Source: an uncultured Opitutales bacterium (GTDB lineage Bacteria; Verrucomicrobiota; Verrucomicrobiia; Opitutales; Intestinicryptomonadaceae). From it: a stretch of 64,000 nucleotides of DNA. The translations under genes and the position numbers were made by a program. The notes below the pieces were generated by a model. That model was not told the origin of the DNA. It was given only the letters and a program-made list of their open reading frames with translations, and did not search any database. Every line of letters begins with the position of its first letter. Position 1 is the first letter of the stretch. Below are positions 61,122 to 64,000 of the stretch, piece by piece. The stretch spans positions 50,558-114,557 of the forward strand of contig URGP01000005.1 of the NCBI GenBank assembly GCA_900547395.1, in the 5' to 3' direction.

Positions 61122-61858
61122 TTGGAGTTCTCGCCGAATTCGACAAGCCGTACATGCGCTCAAAACGCTTCATAGTGGGCGTTGACGAGGCGGGAAGAGG
61201 CGCGCTTGCCGGAGATGTCGTTGCGGCGGCAGTCTCAATAAGCGACAAGTTTTACGAAGACAATTCCCTTCTTAAATCGCTCGAAAAGCTAAACGATTCA
61301 AAAAAGCTTTCGGAAGAAACCCGAAAAGAGCTTTTTAAAAAGCTTTCGCATTTAAAGCAAAACGGCGTATTGGACTTCGAAGCGGGAATTGCAACGGTTG
61401 AGGAAATCGAAAAATTCAATATTTTGGGCGCAACCAAAATCGCAATGCGCCGCGCGCTCGACGCAGTGAACGTGCGCGGCAATCTTTCGCTTGCAAACTC
61501 CTCGATGCCCGCAACACTCTTCGGAGAGGGAGGCTCGGATTTGAGCAGGGCGGAAGTTTTAATAGACGGTATAAAGCTTAAAAATTTTCCGTACAGACAC
61601 TTTGCAATCGTAAAGGGAGACGCTTCAAGCCTTGCAATAGCCGCTGCATCCATTGTCGCGAAAGTAACAAGAGACGAAATGATGGAAAAACTCGCGCTTA
61701 AATATCCGCGCTACGGGTTTGAAATCCACAAGGGATACGGAACGCCACTCCACTTGCAAAACATTTTGATTTATGGCGCAAGCCCCGCGCACCGCCCAAG
61801 CTTTTTAAAAAAGCTAAGAGACGAAACGCCAAAGCCAAAACAGGCGGAATTGTTTTAA
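61118..61858 (+). CDS. rnhB: Ribonuclease HII
   Basis: 246 residues. VGVDEAGRGALAGDVVAA gives Asp23-Glu24; LNDSKKLSEETRKELF and the ISxxSSIAAKxxRD-like SSLAIAAASIVAKVTRDEMM follow. The final piece YPRYGFEIHKGYGTPLHL is also typical. It removes ribonucleotides from DNA. A loop with FGEGGSDLSRAE (around 128-139) may be an insertion specific to this group. ATGA overlap with rnhC indicates co-translation. Confidence 0.95.
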   Translation: MIGVLAEFDKPYMRSKRFIVGVDEAGRGALAGDVVAAAVSISDKFYEDNSLLKSLEKLNDSKKLSEETRKELFKKLSHLKQNGVLDFEAGIATVEEIEKFNILGATKIAMRRALDAVNVRGNLSLANSSMPATLFGEGGSDLSRAEVLIDGIKLKNFPYRHFAIVKGDASSLAIAAASIVAKVTRDEMMEKLALKYPRYGFEIHKGYGTPLHLQNILIYGASPAHRPSFLKKLRDETPKPKQAELF

Positions 61859-61859
61859 G

Positions 61860-62786
61860 CTAACGCCTCCTCTTTTTCCTGCTCTTTTCGTTTTTTGGGA
61901 TTGAGCCGATTTTTTTGCCTCGTTCGCTTGCCGCAATCAAAATCGCGATTGCCCCGAAGCTTGCGCAGTACGCCAAAAATATGCAAAGCGAAAAATCTTT
62001 CAAATCGAACGAAGGCAAACTTACGGCGCAAATCAAATAGTTTATCTGGGCTATCAAACCGCAACAAAGAGTCGCAACCGCAACCGCCGCGCAAATCGGA
62101 GCGGTTTTAAGCGAAAACGGCGCAGTTGCCCTCCCCTTAAAAAATTTTGCAAAAACCGTTCCCGCAAGAACCGCAAAAACCAAGACCACACCAAACAAAG
62201 TGTTTAGCGCAAAAAACAAGTCGCCGCTTGAAACCACCCCGTCCGCAACTCCTGAAGAATTTACATGGCTTACAACCTTTTGCGGCATAAAGCCCGAAAC
62301 ATGCCTAAACCATGCGTAAAACACAAAAATCAAAAATGCGCAAAAAAGGCAGTAAAACACGTTCGCGCCATTTTCTTTTGAGAATGTAAAGCCGCCGACC
62401 TTTTGAGAAAGTTTAGTTTTGGGCTGTCCGCTTTGGGGAACATCAGAGTCAAAATCCGTCAAGCCTTTCGACTTTGCCTTTTCATAATCCCTCTTGCTGA
62501 AAAAAAACAGCGCGGCAATCCCCGCCGCCAAAGAAAAAACAACCCATTCCGAATCAAGCGGCCGCCCGTTTGCCGCACACGCAAACATCAGCGCACCCAA
62601 TCCGGATATAGCCGCCCCGCTTATTTTATTGTATTTCGACCAAAGGGCGTTGCTCGCAACGGTGTATTTCGACCTCATTCCGAAAATCGGATTTCGCGGC
62701 AAAAAATACATAAACGCCCCCGCGGTAAAAAACGTGATGCTTATAAAAATATGTATTGGAAGCAAATTGACATGCATTTTTCCCAT
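61860..62786 (-). CDS. SdpI/DUF1648-like membrane protein
   Basis: 308 residues; the ATG at 62786 (MGKMHVNLLPIHIF) or the one nine bases later is the start. Eight or so membrane helices. The N-domain has FGMRSKYTVASNALWSKYNK, the signature of SdpI-type proteins that confer immunity to killing peptides in Bacillus; the second half has VVSHVNSSGVADGVVSSGD, as in DUF1648. The fusion of the two parts is known in SdpI. It may sense or resist a membrane-active peptide; there is no toxin gene nearby. It is convergent with rnhB, one base apart. Confidence 0.7.
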   Translation of the reverse strand: MGKMHVNLLPIHIFISITFFTAGAFMYFLPRNPIFGMRSKYTVASNALWSKYNKISGAAISGLGALMFACAANGRPLDSEWVVFSLAAGIAALFFFSKRDYEKAKSKGLTDFDSDVPQSGQPKTKLSQKVGGFTFSKENGANVFYCLFCAFLIFVFYAWFRHVSGFMPQKVVSHVNSSGVADGVVSSGDLFFALNTLFGVVLVFAVLAGTVFAKFFKGRATAPFSLKTAPICAAVAVATLCCGLIAQINYLICAVSLPSFDLKDFSLCIFLAYCASFGAIAILIAASERGKKIGSIPKNEKSRKKRRR

Positions 62787-62898
62787 AAAAACTTTTGAGC
62801 AAAAAAACGCAAGGGATTTTAAGGCATGGGAGCATTTATTTTTTTTGTTGAAAAAGAAGGCGGAATAAATTTTCATTATAACCTTACAATCTTTTATT

Positions 62899-63900
62899 AT
62901 GAGCGCAAAAACAAAAGAAAAACCTCAAAACTCTGCGGGAAGATGGATAGGCTACCGCAAAGAGATAAAAGTTCTCGACTGCACCATACGCGACGGCGGT
63001 CTGATGAACGACAGCAATTTTGAAGACAAAACCGTAAGGGCAGTCTATGACGCATGCACGGCGGCGGGCATAGACTATATGGAAATCGGCTACAAAAACA
63101 GCAAAAAGATTTTCGCCCCCAACAAATACGGCGCATGGCGTTCCTGCGACGAAGACGATGTGCGCAGAATTGTAGGAGACAACAAGTCGGACTTGAAGCT
63201 CTGCGCAATGGCGGACGCCGAAAAAAGCGACTACAAAACCGACATTCTCCTCAAGGAAAAAAGCCCCCTCGACATGATAAGGGTGGCGACATATATCCAC
63301 CAGCTCCCCCTTGCAATCGACATGATTAAGGACGCGACAGACAAGGGCTATGAAACAACCGTAAACATCATGGCGGTTTCAACCGTACGCGAACAGGAAT
63401 TGGACGAAGCCTTGGAAATGCTCTCCCAGTCTCCCGTCGGCACAATTTACTTAGTGGACAGCTTCGGCTCGCTTTACACCGAGCAAATCGGCTATATGGC
63501 GCGCAAGTATTTAAAGTACGCAAGAGCCGCGGGCAAGGAAGTCGGCATTCACGCCCACAACAACATGCAGCTTGCTTTCGCAAACACCATCGAAGCCATA
63601 ACAAAGGGCATAAACATGCTTGACGCCACAATGGCGGGATTGGGACGCGGCGCAGGCAACTGCCCTCTGGAACTTTTAGTCGGATTTTTGCATAACCCAA
63701 AGTATATGCTCCGCCCCGTTCTCGAATGCATACAAAACGACATCGAACCTCTGCGTGAAAAGCTCGGCTGGGGCTTCGACTACCCTTACATGCTCACAGG
63801 GCTTTTGAACCGCCACCCGCGCTCGGCAATGGCGCATCAAGACAGCGAAAACAAAAAAGACATTCTTTATTTCTACGACCAGACAATGCGTGAAATATAG
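62899..63900 (+). CDS. DRE-TIM metallolyase, aldolase-type
   Basis: 333 residues. The catalytic start is KVLDCTIRDGGLMNDSNF (about 24-41), with the Arg-Asp pair of DRE-TIM enzymes; the metal-binding HxH is in VGIHAHNNMQLAFANTIEA. DATMAGLGRGAGNCPLELLV is the other signature. Closest types are 4-hydroxy-2-oxovalerate aldolases and HMG-CoA-lyase-like enzymes, but the adjoining dehydrogenase seen with true DmpG is missing. Some relatives lie in nucleotide-sugar or surface-polysaccharide loci. The substrate is not determined. The transcript ends in a double hairpin. Confidence 0.8.
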   Translation: MSAKTKEKPQNSAGRWIGYRKEIKVLDCTIRDGGLMNDSNFEDKTVRAVYDACTAAGIDYMEIGYKNSKKIFAPNKYGAWRSCDEDDVRRIVGDNKSDLKLCAMADAEKSDYKTDILLKEKSPLDMIRVATYIHQLPLAIDMIKDATDKGYETTVNIMAVSTVREQELDEALEMLSQSPVGTIYLVDSFGSLYTEQIGYMARKYLKYARAAGKEVGIHAHNNMQLAFANTIEAITKGINMLDATMAGLGRGAGNCPLELLVGFLHNPKYMLRPVLECIQNDIEPLREKLGWGFDYPYMLTGLLNRHPRSAMAHQDSENKKDILYFYDQTMREI

Positions 63901-63924
63901 GAAATCCGATTGGCGCACAAAAAA

Positions 63925-63946
63925 ACCTTTATCGAAAGATAAAGGT
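63925..63946 (+). other. Hairpin with GAAA tetraloop
   Basis: ACCTTTATC (63925-63933), GAAA loop, GATAAAGGT (63938-63946). A perfect stem with a GNRA loop directly before the terminator hairpin. It may stabilise the 3' end of the transcript. Confidence 0.6.
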
Positions 63947-63953
63947 CAGACTG

Positions 63954-63990
63954 CTGACAAAGTACAAATAGTATTTTGTCAGTTTTTTTT
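63954..63990 (+). terminator. Terminator of the aldolase gene
   Basis: CTGACAAAGTAC (63954-63965) pairs with GTATTTTGTCAG (63971-63982) with one wobble, loop AAATA, followed by eight T. Confidence 0.85.
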
Positions 63991-64000
63991 GAAAGAAACA

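Overview
The window looks like chromosomal DNA of a Gram-negative Verrucomicrobiota bacterium, probably an Opitutae-like lineage related to gut forms. The main support is a five-gene locus (26189-33463) in the order and with the architecture of the Akkermansia Amuc_1102-1098 pilus-like cluster. Two PEP-CTERM-tailed proteins, lipid A and LPS export genes (lpxK, an LptF/LptG permease), a TonB receptor, and sense strands rich in AAA/GAA codons also fit. The lineage call is an inference from gene content. I saw no rRNA, CRISPR array, prophage or intact insertion sequence.

Layout. 1-3642 (+) is a tightly packed run: the 3' end of an acyl-activating enzyme, a LysM protein, parB, a secreted protein and a HAD phosphatase. 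3645-6265 (-) is a GTPase/DUF2868 membrane pair. 6340-9186 (-) holds a secreted FAD oxidoreductase and an ECF sigma/anti-sigma pair with a sigma-E-like autoregulatory promoter. 9316-15143 (+) is a three-gene operon with a zinc-ribbon GTPase, a GAP1-like membrane protein and a 912-residue membrane coiled-coil protein; it is the best candidate for a little-described system. 15298-22961 carries mutL, rpiB, a LMW phosphatase, purD, an Lpt permease, a RodZ-like protein, a PhnP-like hydrolase, YggU and a DUF4405 protein. 23054-26100 holds a large PEP-CTERM protein, tRNA-Ala(GGC) and a hypothetical gene. 26189-33463 (-) is the pilus-like locus, which reads as pilMN-pilO-pilP-pilQ plus one extra gene. 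33671-36052 is a DEAD-box helicase followed by a gene-free region with a MITE-like inverted repeat. 36053-39974 (-) has a holin-like protein, rarA, two FmdB-family proteins, a site-2 protease and a TPR lipoprotein. 40099-42231 holds galM and a chorismatase/RidA-fold protein. 42332-47701 (-) is a cobalamin-riboswitch operon with a DUF4465 PEP-CTERM protein, a BtuB-like receptor and a large surface protein. 47912-51799 holds an Mrp ATPase, ribosomal protein L28, a small basic protein, a second ECF sigma with a membrane partner, and an outer-membrane barrel. 51875-63900 holds lpxK, glycogen phosphorylase, proC, a PEGA lipoprotein, RNase Y, a secreted protein, tandem RNase HIII and HII genes, an SdpI-like membrane protein and an aldolase-type enzyme.

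The genes work together mainly around the envelope: LPS (lpxK, lpt permease), surface anchoring (PEP-CTERM), a trans-envelope pilus-like machine, vitamin B12 uptake, envelope-type ECF signalling and cell shape (RodZ-like, LysM). Information processing (mutL, rarA, parB, RNases) and core metabolism fill the rest. Many start codons have no clear Shine-Dalgarno sequence, so several starts were chosen from signal peptides, domain boundaries or operon overlaps.
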